The notes below the pieces were generated by a model. It was not told the DNA's origin. It did not search any database and saw nothing but the letters and a program-made list of their open reading frames with translations. Below are positions 36,695-47,840 of a stretch of DNA of 64,000 bases, in pieces (position 1 is the first letter of the stretch; each line of letters begins with the position of its first letter). A program made the translations under genes and the position numbers. Location of the stretch: the NCBI GenBank assembly GCA_013146195.2, contig CM028382.1:115395023-115459022 (forward strand). The letters are read 5' to 3'. This DNA comes from Codonopsis lanceolata. Its lineage: Eukaryota; Streptophyta; Magnoliopsida; Asterales; Campanulaceae.

Positions 36695-36933
36695 TGGTTT
36701 TGGCAAAAAAAAATCATCTTTTCATTTATCAACATGTCAATATATAGTTACAAATGAGAGTTTAAAAACCTAGAGAAATACAAGGGAAGATATATACAAT
36801 CATGAATACAAAAATAGAGATATGCTACATCACTTAGTCAACTATCTAAATTATAGGAAATAAATGAATAAGAAAATAACAAAAAATATTCTAACTATCC
36901 GAAATTGGTGGAGGATCATTGGGATCCTTTACA
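36695..36933 (-). repeat. 5' LTR of the Copia element
   Basis: On the plus strand it begins TGGTTTTGGC and ends ctttaca. It is nearly identical to the left LTR. Confidence 0.88.
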
Positions 36934-37075
36934 CATTAATGATAATATTAAATAAAATGATAGATTATGAAAAATCGTAGAAATTTGTAAACCAAAAATC
37001 TTTAGGATTTTGGAACATTAGTTGAGACATCCAAAAATAGAAAGTATGAATATTTATAGAGGATGGATGGAGTAT

Positions 37076-37688
37076 ACCATAATATTAAATTGTGTTTTGT
37101 AGCGTTAATATCTACTCCATTTGTTTCAAAATAAGTGTCGTTTTAGCAAAAAAAAAAATTGTTCCAAAATAAGTGTCATTTTAGCAAAAAAAAAAAAATT
37201 GTTCCAAAATAAGTGTCATTATAGGTTTTCAAGAAATATTTGTTCATATTTTGTCAAAACTGCACTTATTTATTACTTTCAAATTAAATGATGTTAGGGA
37301 GATGATTGTTAAGAGGAAAGAGAAAATACTAGTGTAACTTAATTACATTAAATGAATTTAAACAATGGTATGCTAGTTTTTTTATAAGTTTTCTTAATAT
37401 GTGTGTAAATTGCTAAAACGACATAATGAAAATATTTGACTCATATGTATAAAATATAGTTAAAAGAATGTCTCATATCTTCTTTGTCAAATGTGCAGGT
37501 GGAAATAATGGAAAGATATAATGGAAATAATTGACTCATATTCTTGTTATATATCAAATCTCTTTTTTCAAAATTTCATTATTGGTTTTCTTACGAAATA
37601 AATGAATTGTAATTTCATTATTTTTGTGTCATTTAGTCTCACTCAAGCATTACAAAACTTCGAGCATAGAATGATTCACTCTCATATA
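37076..37688. repeat. 43-bp tandem repeat and AT-rich DNA
   Basis: At about 37123-37220 the unit 'ttccaaaataagtgtcattttagcaaaaaaa' occurs three times with poly-A spacers. The first is preceded by ctactccatttgtttc, a Stowaway-like end. The rest to 37688 shows no feature. Confidence 0.6.
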
Positions 37689-37693
37689 GATAC

Positions 37694-38280
37694 TGATGAG
37701 CTCGGCCCAAATCCTGGTCATGAGCCGAGCACATGTGCCTTCACGTGATAAGCATGTGGAGGACAGGGACCAGGAAAGAGGGTACCCGAGCAGGATAACC
37801 CGGTGTAAACATTCTACATACATTCCAAGCAGGAATCTGACTACCGATCTGATTGAGCAGGGAGCAAGGCTGCTCGAATAAACCAAATATACACTCCAAG
37901 CTTAACTGTCCGATAACCCTTGAAACCAAGATTTAAGCCACGACTCCATTAGTTACGCGGTCAACCCGTATTTATGGCCATAAAAGCCTATAATCTCTCC
38001 ATAGTAATGACTCAGCCCGGATTCCACTCCCAAAAGGGCTATGTATACCTTACAATGCTTCATTTCAAGGGTACACTCACTTTTACACACTGAAACTCCG
38101 TCATTTTGCTTTCTACAAGCTTAATACTTACTCTCACCCCTGAGGGGTTTCGCGAGGCCCTGCCTTGCATTCCTTTTAAGGTTTTCTTCTTTTGAGGTTT
38201 CTACAAGATCATACCTTCACATAAGCCCAGATATCCTAAAAACCGCAAGGAACGGCCCAAGACCAAATTGTGTAGCATCA
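37694..38280 (+). mobile_element. probable solo LTR, 587 bp
   Basis: The segment starts TGATGAGC and ends TAGCATCA, with gatac before and aatac after (4 of 5 matching). Inside are a GC-richer U3, a TATA-like site (ctatgtatacc, about 38038) and a leader ending in 'cccctgaggggtttcgcgagg', the layout of a Gypsy-type LTR. No internal domains adjoin. Confidence 0.62.
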
Positions 38281-38562
38281 AATACCGTATCATATGCACG
38301 CACACAAAATTTTGTAACATAATATTAAAACTCATAACTATGCTCAATCATCTTTCCAAAAAATCTTAACGAACTTTTCTTTAGTTTATGACATTATTTC
38401 TTCACTTAATGCTGCAAACACCCCCAACCAAAGAAATAAAAAATGAATAATGAGCGAAATTCAAGTATATATATATATAAAATACAATAGAGCTTAGCCT
38501 CACACGCTCGTAATTGGCAAAAGCTATTCAGGGGCTAAGATCGATTCTTTTACCGAGATCCT

Positions 38563-39190
38563 ATGGTCATAATCGCCGCCCAATTTCACATGTGTGAACG
38601 GTGGTTGAGCAACCCCCTTCGCACCCCTTCTCACACGTTCTCTCAACCTCCTCTTCCTCTCTCTTCCCAGCCTATTCCTCTCTCTTCTTCGATTATCACG
38701 AGTCACGACATTCAGTTTTCCGGTCTTCCATTGCTCAAATCTTTGAATCGGTTTGTTAGTTACATTGCATTACAGAAACAGAGGAGAGAAGATGGACAAG
38801 AAAAAGAAATACAACAAACGCACCCGAAAAGAAGTCTCCAGCATGCATTGAGTCTCCAAGCTTCCTGTTCCGGCAAATCACTTCATCCCTTCATCCTCTG
38901 TTCCGGCTTCCTGTTCTCCATCTCCATCTCCAAACACCCCCCCCCCGACGTCTTCCTCACTCTCTCCTTTGTCCCAACGAATCCCTCTTCTTCATCTCTT
39001 CATTCTCTGTTCCGGCTTCCTGTTCTCCATCGGCATCCTCCTCCCTCTCTCCTCTGTTACCCAACGAATCCCTTCATCCCTTTCTTCCACCTCGCCAGCC
39101 TCACCATCTCTTTCTCTGTGTAAGTTCTTCTTACCTCTCTATGTAAGTTCTTCATCCCTTCATCCTCTGTTCCGGCTTCTTGTTCTCAAA
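38563..39190 (+). repeat. CT-rich region with a repeated 35-40-bp motif
   Basis: A motif like 'cttcatcccttcatcctctgttccggcttcctgttctcc' occurs near 38880, 38995 and 39148. A long open frame (38563-39123) runs through, but its Ser/Pro/Leu/Phe bias follows directly from CT-rich DNA and no domain is visible, so I do not call it a gene. It may be a decayed leader of a captured gene. Confidence 0.5.
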
Positions 39191-39401
39191 ACAGAAAGTG
39201 CACCAAAATATAAGTATACATTTTGATTCAAGTAGAAATAACGTGAATTTTAGAACATATAAGTATCAATTCCACCATCTACATGAACATTATTCTTGGT
39301 TCACCGCTAAAACTATTAGCAAAAACATAATAATTAACTAAATTAATCGTTAGCTGAGCAAGCATTTTTAACACAAAATCCGATTGGGGAAATGAACTAA
39401 C

Positions 39402-39463
39402 CAGGTACGACAACCAAGGCTGTAGGTCTTTGGATGAGCATTCCAAATGTTGGAGTGACCCAT
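39402..39463 (-). pseudogene. RPS29: first exon of ribosomal protein S29 (uS14), truncated gene fragment
   Basis: On the minus strand ATG at 39463-39461 opens MGHSNIWNAHPKTYSLGCRT, close to the N-terminus of cytosolic S29, which is only about 56 residues long. The frame reaches a GT donor (39401-39400) inside the next Cys codon. No second exon, with its CxxC zinc-binding residues, is found to the left. The matching leader lies to the right, with a telo-box at 39546-39555. Retention of the intron start and promoter motif indicates a genomic, not cDNA, fragment. Several residues (Ile, Ala, Leu, Cys) depart from the usual sequence, consistent with decay. Confidence 0.78.
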
Positions 39464-39545
39464 TTTTTTTCAATTCTTCCGCTGCCAAAGACCGAATCAA
39501 CTCACGGGGACGACGCGCAGGGGGAAGAAAGCCACACCACCATAC

Positions 39546-39555
39546 AAAACCCTAA
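39546..39555 (-). promoter_or_regulatory. telo-box
   Basis: AAAACCCTAA on the plus strand, 83 bp upstream of the S29 start. Telo-boxes are characteristic of plant ribosomal protein gene promoters. Confidence 0.6.
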
Positions 39556-39759
39556 TTTTATTTAATAATCCATGTTATGCAAGCCTGGGCTACCATAGAA
39601 ATTGCTGTCAGTGCAGAGATAGACTAAAAGCCCAATATGCTCGACACACCTTCAATAAAGAGGCCCAACCACTGCAGCCTAGGTAAGGGGCACAAGTCGG
39701 AACCGTGACCAACCGAACCGAAGCAATCTTTGACCAAACCAATTGATTTAGTTTGGTTT

Positions 39760-41570
39760 TAATCCAAAAAATAAATTTTCAACTTTATTTTTTTCTTAAT
39801 CACAGAAAAAAAATAAATTTTGAATTTTTTTCTTAACATGCTTACATGTACTTTACAAATATCACACGATTCACGATTACTAAAATTATGAGTTTTTTTT
39901 AAAAAAAAATGAAAATTCTTCTTAACTCTAACTGCGAAGTTATGAGGTGGGTTGATTACATTTCTGTCAACTTTTTGAAAGTTACCTTATTTACTTGGGT
40001 AAAATTTAGAATAATAAATTACTTGAGGTGGGACCGTGGGAGTCGCCTGTGAAGACGTAGTTGGTGATAGAAGCAATTTAGTTATGGTTAAATTGAATAT
40101 AATGATGACAAACACATGAAAGTGCACCAAAATATAATGACGGTCAGGATTGGTTTTTACCAAATATAATTACTGGTCAAGATTTAATCTGATCTCAGGC
40201 GGTTGGGAAAAGCTAATTACTGGCTAGGATACAATGGTTATCATCCGGGTATCACAAGATAGTATACAACGGTTGTTTTCGATCGCTCAATTATTATTTT
40301 TCAAATTACAATCCTTACTTTATATATATATATGGAAAAAGAAATAAATTTTCAACTTTATTTTTTTCTTAATCACAGATTTTTTTTTTAATTTTGTTTC
40401 TTGTAATTATTTGGAGAAGTCACATAATTTCCTAGAATGAACGGTAGAAGAAATAAGAAACACAAATTGGGTTGTTTTGTATTCATTGCTTCCAAAAAAT
40501 AATTTGTAACAGGTCGCAACCCGTTATAAACCAAATGTCAAAAGGGTTGCAATGGGTTATATCAGAACGGGTCATGTTGAAACTATTAAAATACAAAGGG
40601 ATTTTATATTTACTTTTTCCTTGCAGCTATTCATTCAATCGGAATAGTCTATGCTCGAAAAATTAAGTTTATAATTTAGTTTTAACTTTTTGAGGTTTTG
40701 TAGAAAGGAATCTTAGGGTAGTTTTTTTCCGTTTAGATATTGTAAAACAATTCAGTACTACAACCTTCCTCTATTTTAATATTAATTAATCATTAATATA
40801 ATATGGATTATATATTAAATTGACAATCTTGGACAAATTAAGCATAATAATTTCGAATGAATAAGTTTCATTGTTTTTTGATCAAGGTACTTTTCGAGTT
40901 ATTGATTAAGAAATAAATTTTTAACTTTATTTTTTTCTTAATCACAGGAAAAAATAAATTTTGAATTTTGTTTTTTGGTTGTCCCCCTCAAATCTATAAT
41001 TTTATTTATATTAATAAAATCTAGAAGGATACCGCCTCTGTTTCCTTTAAAAAAATTACAAAAAACGTTTTTTTTTCTCCACTGTTAAATAATCATATTG
41101 TTTTAATTGATTATCGAGAGGTTTTTATTTTCAATTTGTTATTTTAGACTCTTTTTGAAACATGATTAAAACATATATTGATTTATTTAAATATTCACAC
41201 CATCCAATACTGACATCCTCTCTTACTTGCACGATGTCATAAACACAAATACAAAGACTAATATATAATAGTATGACATCAGTCAATTGGTAAAGTTATC
41301 AAAGACGAGCATCAAACAAAGAAATAAAAAGTAAAGTTTTAAGTTTCAGCCATGAAGGAAAAATAATACTTCCCGCGTTCCTAGTTATTTCATTATTTGT
41401 TCTATTTTGACAATATAGAATATAACTGGTTGTTTTTTTAATAAAAAATTAATATTTATTTTTAAAATTGTAAAATCATAACACACGTTATTCATAGTGC
41501 ACAGAAAATACTACTACAAATTACATCTTATTATGATTATAAAAGAAACAAAAAAGTCTTGATTGAAAAG
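39760..41570. other. AT-rich intergenic DNA with a thrice-repeated 36-bp motif
   Basis: 'aaataaattttcaactttatttttttcttaatcacag' type sequence occurs near 39768, 40343 and 40912. No gene is seen. Confidence 0.45.
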
Positions 41571-41572
41571 TA

Positions 41573-41954
41573 CTCTCTTCGATATATATATATAAGTAAA
41601 ACTAACCGATTTCACACAGATTAAGAAAATAAATTAAATTAGTTAAATTGTCTTGATTTTATATAAAACAAAAGTATACTTACTAAAATACCCTCAAGTA
41701 TCGCACTCAAAACTGATAACAATTAATGCAATATTAACTCATTGTCATCAATTCATTATAGTTCATTTTATAATTAGTGGCTCTTTGTGTATAGGGAATG
41801 TGCACACATCTTGAAAAACAAAAGAATTAACAAGGGGTATTTTTGGTACCAAACTTTTTTAAAGTTGTGAATAGAGTTTAATATGATGATTTTTGCTTAT
41901 ATTTAAGTTCATCAAAATTTGGTATTTTTTGCTTATATATAGGTCCAGAGGGAG
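41573..41954. mobile_element. Stowaway-like MITE, third family, 382 bp
   Basis: Bordered by TA, with ends ctctcttcgatatatatatataag and, inverted, ctccctctggacctatatataag. No coding sequence. Confidence 0.68.
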
Positions 41955-41956
41955 TA

Positions 41957-42611
41957 ATTAGTTTAAGTTTAAATATTAAAAAAAAATTTAATTTTGAACG
42001 GAGGGGGAGGGGATAATAATGATCTTGTATAATATGACATGAAGCATATGCTGTTTATTGTTGTATTCTAGGTGAATTGGGATCATAAAAGATTTTTTCA
42101 CAATTATTGATGGGGAATATGATCACAAATTTCTAGTCTAGTCTATTGTATCATACTAGTACATCATACAGTAATTAAATGGAAGCTTCTTGCACAGTTG
42201 TTGATGGCTTTTACGAATTTTGTACGCTGATGAAATTTTTAAATAATTGTTGGAAATTGTAGGGAATAAAACAGCAGACCTCTTTTTTAATCTCCCCCTT
42301 TCCCTTTTTCCCTTTTTATTCGATTTGATTATTAAAGTAAAAAAGAGGAGAACATATTCAAGCCAAGACAGAAAACGGCTCAAAGCAAGCCGGTGGTTGT
42401 GTCCTTTGTAGTGGGAGCATGCATGGGTATCGTAAGCATGTGCCGCGGTGCGCTGCTTCGATGGTCACAAACGCAGCGTAGCCCAAGTGGACCCCACTCG
42501 AACCAACGGTTCTGGGCCTTCTTTGTTACGGTGAGCATGAACAATAATTTCATCAAATCAAACACAATTAATTAAATATTCTCGTTAAATAATTGTCATA
42601 ACTAGCTTTAA
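41957..42611. other. intergenic DNA with a GC-richer island
   Basis: A GC-richer segment at about 42375-42540 stands out in AT-rich surroundings but shows no convincing ORF or RNA structure. Confidence 0.4.
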
Positions 42612-42815
42612 AAAAGTAATTGACGATTATTTATATTGGTTTAATGTGTAGTTTCATTAACGCCCATGTATATGTGGCTCATAATTAAAGTAGAGTGAAA
42701 AAAGTAAGGGTAAAGTAGTAAAAGTGATGTTCTAAAAAGGTAAGTTTCAAAGTGGACAATTATTTTGGGACGGACGAAAAAGGAAATGAGGACGATAATT
42801 TAGGGACGGAGGGAG
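42612..42815. mobile_element. left-truncated Stowaway-like MITE
   Basis: The right end (gataatttagggacggagggag, then TA) and interior match the 257-bp family, but the left inverted repeat is absent. Confidence 0.7.
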
Positions 42816-44218
42816 TAATAAATTAATTTATCTGATATTCATTTAATTTAACATTTAAAAAAAAACTTTTTCAATAGTAGCATAAATTTCAATACTTTTA
42901 AATATTCACGATCTTTATCTTAAAAATCATTTTGGTATCCAAATGAAACAAACCAAGTTTCATTTATAAATAAAAATGAGTACTTTTTATGAAAAAATAA
43001 AAAAATAAAAACATTTATTGAAAAAGGGGATAAAAATCAAAAAGTTATTGTATGATTTGTATCTTAAATTGATACAAATCAAAACCAAATTAACTAAGAT
43101 TTGGCTTTGATTTTATTTAGGGTGAATCACCTATTTCGTCCTTGTACTTTTCACTTTTTTCTAGATTCGTCCTAAATTCCTAAAAATCATCCCTTCCACC
43201 ATGACTCCCACCACCACTGCCATGGCCGACAAAAGAGTAATTATTAGTAAAAAAAAATTGTAATAATTCAAATGGTGTAGATGCATGTATAAACAAAAAA
43301 AAAGTAGTCTCTTTGCTATTTCCATCGTAGGAAGATGCTGCAAGAAATGGGGTAGACGCCTATTCAGGGCAAACCATCCACGACCTCTAAGTGACGACCC
43401 TAAAATCGTAGGTTTGATAACCGCATCTTCAGCCAAAAAAATTGAATTGTTTTGCTTCTAACTTTCTAAATAAGTCAGATCGGTTTGTTAATTTCGCTGC
43501 TCTGTGGGAGAATTCCATAATCAAATTCAAGATCGAGTCAAGCAAGAAGTTTAAGGCAAAGGACTTCGATTGGTAAACCGAGTCACAACCGAATGATAAT
43601 CTTACTCTTCCTGAATCATCTCGACTAAATGGAACATGCTAATCTTACAATCAAGAAGTAAGTGACCGAGGGCCAGTCGATGAAGGAAAGATCACTGGAT
43701 GGAGAGATGGCAGACGTGGGGAGCCTGTGATGCATCTTTAATTAACATGGGCTTCAAAAAGTTACATCCAGATCTAATTAATCTCGATTTCGAAAAAAAA
43801 GTAGGAGACTGATCATTCATCCTCTGTTCTTTCCTCCATAGCCTTGATAGGGGAAAAATAAGGCTGGAGAAGATGAAATGATGAATTGCAATGAGAGAGA
43901 GAGAGAGAAGATGAATCAGATATGTGTTTCGGAGTCAAGAAAACAAAAATATAAGAGGTTAGTAAAATAAAAATAATTTATAGAACAAGCCACTATAAAA
44001 ATATAAGTTACATAATCAACAAAAATAATTTAATGCGGATGTTAGTAAAATAAAATAATTAATGGAAAAAAAGCTTTAAAAAATCTTATAAAAGAAGTAA
44101 AACAAAAATATGTTAGTAAAATAAAAATATTTGATAGAACAAAAATAATAATTACAAAGTCAATAAAACAAAAACAATTTAAACTGAGGTTACTAAAATA
44201 ATTTCGTTATTTTTTATT

Positions 44219-44365
44219 GGCAAAACCCCTCATTTGACCACCAAACTTTTCAAAAACTTACAAGGCGGCCACCGAAAGTTTAAAACTTGCAATGAGACTA
44301 CTGAACTAAATTAATGATGCAAGCGTGCCTATATTTTCGATGGTCGTTAGCTCCACCGTTAATAA
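44219..44365. mobile_element. isolated terminal arm of the Pack-MULE family
   Basis: 'ggcaaaacccctcatttgaccacc...gatgcaagcgtgcc...gttagctccaccgttaa' matches the left arm of the element at 46649 over about 145 bp. No second arm is nearby. Confidence 0.78.
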
Positions 44366-45029
44366 ATTCATATTTTATTTGTTGGGCGGAAAAAAATTCA
44401 AGTTTGTTCGAAAACATTTAGAGTTTTCGAATAGTATAACTGTATAAAGTGTTCAGGGTTGTCAGGTTATGAATTGACACTTAAAATTGGTGTTCCAATA
44501 ATGCTATTGAGAAACATTGACCATACTGCAGGGTTGTGCAATGGAAAAGACTAAGCATCATAAATCTTAGGGATCATATTATTGATTTTTTTTTTAAAGA
44601 AACAATGTTGGAGAAAAAGTTTTTATTCTAAAATTGTCATTCACTCCATCCGATGTAAGACTGTCTTTCATGTTCCAAAGAAGACAATTATCATTGCTGG
44701 TATCATATATAATAACAATTAACAAGTGTCAAAGTCAATAATTACATGTAATTGTAGGTCTCTTTTTGAAAAAACTAGATATTGATATGCGGTGAAAATA
44801 AAAAACCAACTAATAAGATAGAGTAACAAATATTGTGTATAAAGAATTTCTTTAGAATCTATAATGATTAGTGATATACTTATATGTAATTGTTAATATA
44901 CAGATTATTCTTATTTTATCTTTTAAGATTTTTTTTCCTCTTTATTTTATTTATGTACGATTTAGTTGACGTGCGTTTAACGCACGAGTTAAAAATATAA
45001 ATAATCAAGTCAATTTTTTATCCTTTAAT

Positions 45030-45155
45030 TATGGGCCACATACACGTGAGTTTTAAAGGAAACTACACATTAAACAATATAAATAATCAAGTCAATTATT
45101 TTTTCTTAAACTGTGCATCGGGTCAATTAGAACGATTATTTAGGGACGGAGGGAG
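45030..45155. mobile_element. Stowaway-like MITE fragment
   Basis: Its right end, 'cgattatttagggacggagggag', and adjoining interior match the 257-bp family in opposite internal orientation; the other end is missing. Confidence 0.6.
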
Positions 45156-45401
45156 TAGTTTAGATTAATCTGTCTAATCCCTGTACTTTATGGATAAAAT
45201 GACCATTTTACCTCGAATCAATGCCACATGAGATACATGTACGTTGACCTAACGAAAAAAACATAACGAAAGTGGACGAAAAGACCATCTCTGACAAAAG
45301 TTTTTGTATAAGGACCAATAAGATTCGATTTTTTTTCAAGGACGGAGTGGAAATAAGATGTAAAATACAAGAACGATTTGAGTAATTCACCCTTTTATTT
45401 A

Positions 45402-45905
45402 ATCCATCGTTGGATGGCTTGATTCAATTTTGATTCATGAAATATTCATTGTTCAAGCTCTCAAGTGAAGTTCCCCTTGCTAATCTACAGTAATTTGGGG
45501 TCCACTCGAGTAAATACTGAAAATGTTACTCGACCAATTTGAACAGAGTATATCATTTGCTTCTCTACATATTAAAAATGAAGATTTTTTTTTGATAACC
45601 ATAAGCTACTAACAACAAAAAACCTTCCACCATTTTCGTACCAGCGCTAATAATTTTCATAACCCACTATTTTTATCTCAAATAACTTTATATACCATAC
45701 TATCTTTAAATAAAATTGAATTGGTGTCCAAATAAGACAAACCGAGTCTCTATTTATAGATAAAAATATGTACTTTTTAAAAAACATACTCTAATACTTA
45801 AAACGGAAGATATTTAATAAATTAATGTATGCATTCTTATCATTTACTCCATTAATTCCATCAAAAATTCGAATGATTAGGGTTCTATGTTTAATAGTTT
45901 TAATC

Positions 45906-45946
<41 letters not shown>

Positions 45947-46137
45947 CACAAATACTTGAATATAATCAATATATTAATACCAAATATGAATAATAAAGTT
46001 AAATGTGGGAGATTATAAACATTATTTTATTTTTATAAGTAAGTGTGATCTCTTGTTGATATAAGGATTGAAACTAAAAATCTTAAATCTTTGCCGTAGT
46101 CCCCTTGACATGTTGACAAGTAAAATATTTATTATAA
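45402..46137. other. AT-rich intergenic DNA with (TA)n
   Basis: A (TA)n run of about 32 bp lies at 45910-45942. No gene is seen. Confidence 0.6.
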
Positions 46138-46139
46138 TA

Positions 46140-46393
46140 CTCCCTCCGTCCCAAAATTATCGTCCAATTTACTTGGCGCACGGTTTAAGAAAATATATTT
46201 GGCTGAATTATTAATATTAGTTTGATGTGTAGTTTACTTTAAAGCTCATGTGTATGTGGACAATAATTAATGTATGATGAAAAAATAAGAATAAAATGGT
46301 AAAAATATTGTCCTAAAAAAAGTTTCAAACAATACAATTAATTTGAAACAAACGAAAAAGAAAAACATGACAATAATTTTGGGACTGAGGGAG
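46140..46393. mobile_element. Stowaway-like MITE, 254 bp
   Basis: Ends CTCCCTCCGTCCCAAAATTATCG / acaataattttgggactgagggag are inverted repeats between TA dinucleotides. Confidence 0.88.
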
Positions 46394-46971
46394 TATAGTA
46401 GACTATTTACTTGTAACAGAGAGAGCACAAGAAAAATATAGTACTCCATCAGTTTTCAAATTATCGTTCTTTTTTCTTTTTTGTCCGTTCTAAAATAATT
46501 GTCTTCTTTGAAAACTTTCCCTTTCAGGAAAACATTTTTGCCACTTTACCTTTACTTTTTCTGTTTACTTTAATTATGGTCACATACTCAAAGTCATTAA
46601 AGAAATCACATATTTCACCAATATTTATAATACATTCAATTATTTTTTGGCAAAACCCCCCATTTGGCCACCCAACTTTTCAAAAACTTGCAAGGCGGCC
46701 ATCGAAAGTTTAAAACTTGCAATGAGGCCATTGAACTAAATTAATGATGCAAGCGTGCCCATATTTTGGATGGCCGTTAGCTACACCGTTAAATATGAGT
46801 GAAATCTTTATTTTGTCTCCTTTAAATAACAATTATTTCCTTTATGTGATATTAGAAACCCAAAGGGGTCTAACTGAAAAAAAGTATTTGACATGTCATT
46901 TATGTTCAGAGTAGGGGGTCTAACTGAGGGGTTTTGCCTACAATTAATCAATCAATTTAGTGTTCCAATTT

Positions 46972-47235
46972 ATGGAGACCAAGCTCAAAGACTTTCCCAA
47001 ATCCCAATCACACCAGCAGCCTGAACCTGCCATCAATGATGGCTCCAACAAAGACGATCGCCCCCTCTTCAAACATGACCTAACCACCACCGCCACCTAG
47101 TCCACCCATCAGCTAGACATCGAAAAGCTGAAGAAGAAATACGTCACATGGGGCGCGGTGAGCTTCCTTGGGCCGAGAAGGTTCTGCATGCGTTTGCACT
47201 GGTGAGACTCGAACCAAACCAGGTCGCCGCCATTT
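46972..47235 (+). pseudogene. captured fragment resembling the N-terminus of LPEAT1 acyltransferase
   Basis: From ATG at 46972 the frame reads METKLKDFPKS... DDRPLFKHD, an acidic/polar start, then a stop at 47098-47100, then LDIEKLKKKYV. After a frameshift near 47142 the sequence MGRGELPWAEKVLHAFALVR (from 47148) follows. The order of polar leader, 'ELxKKY', 'MGxGxLP..EK' and a hydrophobic segment is what I recall of plant lysophospholipid acyltransferase LPEAT1 N-termini. The catalytic region is absent. The stop, frameshift and position inside a MULE make it a captured pseudogene. Identity rests on memory of the family and needs a search. Confidence 0.6.
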
Positions 47236-47840
47236 CTACATTTCGCGATCCAGTTATACTAATCAAACTTCCGACACCGCCGTTTCATTCTACCGTGATC
47301 GGATCGACCTTCGTCGTTGGTCTCGTTGCGGTGGGCTTGCAAGTCGATTGATCGGGTGTAGTAGTACGCAGAGACGAAGAATTAGATTCGGTGGAGAAGA
47401 AGCGCATGGGACCCACCTGCGTACCTAGGTTTGGTCAAATGACGGAATCGACAGCCGTTGTTAGGATTGAGGCTGGAGTTGAGTTGTAATGGGTTAAGCC
47501 AAATTTATGTTTGGAGCTGGTGCGTTGGGTTTCAAAGATAGATTCAGATCTATGTTTGGATTCGATTCACGCCGGCGGCAAGCCGCTTTCTCCCCTAGTA
47601 CGCCCAATCGCTTCCTCCAAGTCCCAATTCGCCCTTCACCCAGCTCCGCTTTCAGTGATTGAATATGTGAGGGTTTGAAACAAACTGCAGGTTTGAAAGG
47701 TTGGTGTTTTTGATTTGGGTTTGCGAAAGGCAAGTAATTAGGAGCCAGATTTGGGTTTGCAAAATGTCCTCTACGTCGCTGGAAATCCACCGGAGCTGGG
47801 ATTGGTCTTGGCCATGAGAAGCATCAAATTCAGACAAAAG
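47236..47840. other. second, unrecognised part of the Pack-MULE cargo
   Basis: GC-richer than the flanks. Short frames run on both strands, for example a minus-strand Ser/Thr-rich frame over about 47290-47410. No family is recognised. It could be leader, intron or a second captured fragment. Confidence 0.4.

Larger units (their letters stand above)
32240..36933 (-). mobile_element. Copia-type LTR retrotransposon, complete ends, defective coding
   Basis: LTRs of about 240 bp (32240-32483 and 36695-36933) differ at about five positions. The element runs right to left. Next to the right LTR is the primer site, complement of gctctgatacca (36679-36690), of the initiator tRNA-Met type. A purine tract, complement of cgcccccgc, adjoins the left LTR. 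The pentamer catta precedes 32240 and follows 36933 and is a likely target duplication. The domain order gag, zinc knuckle, protease, integrase, reverse transcriptase is that of Copia (Pseudoviridae-type) elements. Confidence 0.92.
32074..37072. mobile_element. Stowaway-like MITE split by a Copia insertion
   Basis: The outer ends ctcctttcgtcccagataaatattcata (32074 on) and its inverse (ending 37072) are inverted repeats bordered by TA. The two halves total about 300 bp; the 4.7 kb between them is the Copia element. Confidence 0.75.
39194..40137. repeat. 20-bp direct repeat bracketing the RPS29 fragment
   Basis: gaaagtgcaccaaaatataa is found exactly at 39194-39213 and 40118-40137. Whether it is an insertion footprint or part of a dispersed repeat cannot be decided here. 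Confidence 0.6.
43120..45392. mobile_element. MULE-like element, 2.27 kb, with other TE fragments inside
   Basis: A perfect 9-bp duplication ttttattta (43111-43119, 45393-45401) brackets ends gggtgaatcacctatttcgtccttgtac / gaacgatttgagtaattcaccc, which are inverted repeats. No transposase is visible. Inside are one arm of another MULE family (44219 on), a Helitron-like hairpin at 44970-44986 and part of a Stowaway-like element (about 45030-45155). A GC-richer part at 43300-43740 may be captured host sequence; I do not recognise it. Confidence 0.82.

Noticed and set aside
38563..39123. 186-codon open frame in CT-rich DNA
   Set aside because: Composition (Ser, Pro, Leu, Phe) follows from the CT-rich repeats, no domain is visible, and the DNA repeat continues past the frame.
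43161..43436. 91-codon minus-strand frame in the MULE at 43120
   Set aside because: The start (MAEDAVIKPTILGS) looks protein-like, but the rest is a simple hydrophobic run through AT-rich DNA; no identifiable family.
45893..45945. (TA)n tract considered as part of a regulatory element
   Set aside because: It is a plain microsatellite.
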